Assembly (NCBI RefSeq): GCF_002980555.1
Contig: NZ_PVBT01000003.1
Coordinates: forward strand, 682,001 to 746,000
Source: Phyllobacterium myrsinacearum
Lineage (GTDB): Bacteria > Pseudomonadota > Alphaproteobacteria > Rhizobiales > Rhizobiaceae
Direction: 5' to 3'
Length of the DNA: 64,000 nucleotides
The notes under the pieces were generated by a model. That model was not told where the DNA came from. It saw nothing but the letters and a program-made list of their open reading frames with translations, and made no database searches. Shown in pieces: positions 63,779 to 64,000 of this stretch. Made by a program: the position numbers and the translations under genes. Numbering within the stretch: position 1 is the first letter of the stretch; the number at the start of each line of letters is the position of its first letter.

Positions 63779-64000
63779 TTAAGGTTGTGGCGTCAATCCG
63801 ACCAGGCTGACGACGCCGTCGCGGGTCATCCCTGCCGCACGCAGGGAACGCAGCGAGGTATCCCGGCGGCTTTTGGACAGCTTTTGGCCGTCGTGATCGA
63901 GGATCAACCTGTGATGGTTATAGACCGGCGGTTGCAGCCCGAGAATATGCTGCAGAAGGCGGTGGATGCCGGTGGCATGAAACAGATCCCTGCCGCGCAC
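63779..64000 (-). CDS. gluQ: Glutamyl-Q tRNA(Asp) synthetase, C-terminal fragment
   Basis: The frame continues past the right edge of the window. The visible 73 residues include RGRDLFHATGIHRLLQHILGL, NHHRLILDHDGQKLSKS with the KLSKS motif, and RSLRAAGMTRDGVV, the C-terminus of GluQ-RS, a truncated GluRS that attaches Glu to queuosine in tRNA-Asp. With YhhQ at 30 kb it is a second queuosine-related gene in this window. The N-terminal part is not seen. Confidence 0.9.
   Translation of the reverse strand: MRGRDLFHATGIHRLLQHILGLQPPVYNHHRLILDHDGQKLSKSRRDTSLRSLRAAGMTRDGVVSLVGLTPQP

Overview
The window is a stretch of chromosome from an alphaproteobacterium of the order Hyphomicrobiales (Rhizobiales), most like the Brucella/Ochrobactrum/Phyllobacterium/Mesorhizobium group. 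This rests on gene content and order, not on a database search: CobST cobaltochelatase genes behind a J-domain gene, metX-metW facing hisC-tyrC, ftsEX with hpt, a TIGR02302-type protein next to lysA-lptM-argH, etfBA with a 3-hydroxybutyryl-CoA dehydrogenase, and a DUF1127 gene. Coding is dense, GC-rich and uses many ATGA-type overlaps. There are two tRNA genes, both tRNA-Arg, and no rRNA, CRISPR array, transposase or phage gene.

Layout. 1-5.0 kb: end of a surface-polysaccharide cluster (deacetylase end, two GT4 glycosyltransferases), then an AT-richer stretch with an unrecognised polytopic membrane protein and a methyltransferase, ending at tRNA-Arg(CCU). 5.2-12.1 kb: M20 amidohydrolase, DD-carboxypeptidase, His-rich CobW GTPase, TusA-like protein, L,D-transpeptidase lipoprotein, AHSA1-like and GNAT proteins, HU. 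12.2-15.9 kb: LysR regulator with two VOC-type ring-cleaving dioxygenases, one fused to an esterase. 16.0-18.0 kb: DUF1127 gene followed by three hairpins with CCUCCUCCC loops (cuckoo/CcsR-type sRNAs), a sulfotransferase-like protein and tRNA-Arg(ACG). 18.2-24.8 kb: accA, xerD, aroKB, CNNM/CorC protein. 24.8-31 kb: BolA, J-domain protein, CobS, CobT, phytase-like esterase, YhhQ queuosine-precursor transporter and rpmB. 31-44 kb: DUF3108, DMT transporter, gloB, metXW, hisC-tyrC, ChaC, PlsC, YdcF, ftsEX. 44-54 kb: hpt, TIGR02302 protein, lysA-lptM, argH, tlpA, a palindromic intergenic element and a DbpA-like helicase. 54-64 kb: YaiI, ExoD, TerC, hbd-etfAB, rhomboid, PduO, SDR, BrkB, DMT transporter and the end of gluQ.

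How genes work together. Linked functions include methionine synthesis (metX, metW), tyrosine and histidine synthesis (tyrC, hisC), the shikimate pathway (aroK, aroB), lysine and arginine (lysA, argH), corrinoid synthesis (cobS, cobT, PduO), and septation with peptidoglycan remodelling (ftsEX, DD-carboxypeptidase, L,D-transpeptidase). Two regulatory RNA loci stand out. One is a compact preQ1-I-like riboswitch whose pseudoknot would include the AUG of the YhhQ transporter. The other is the DUF1127-linked triplet of anti-Shine-Dalgarno hairpins. Both were found by eye and need covariance-model or expression tests.
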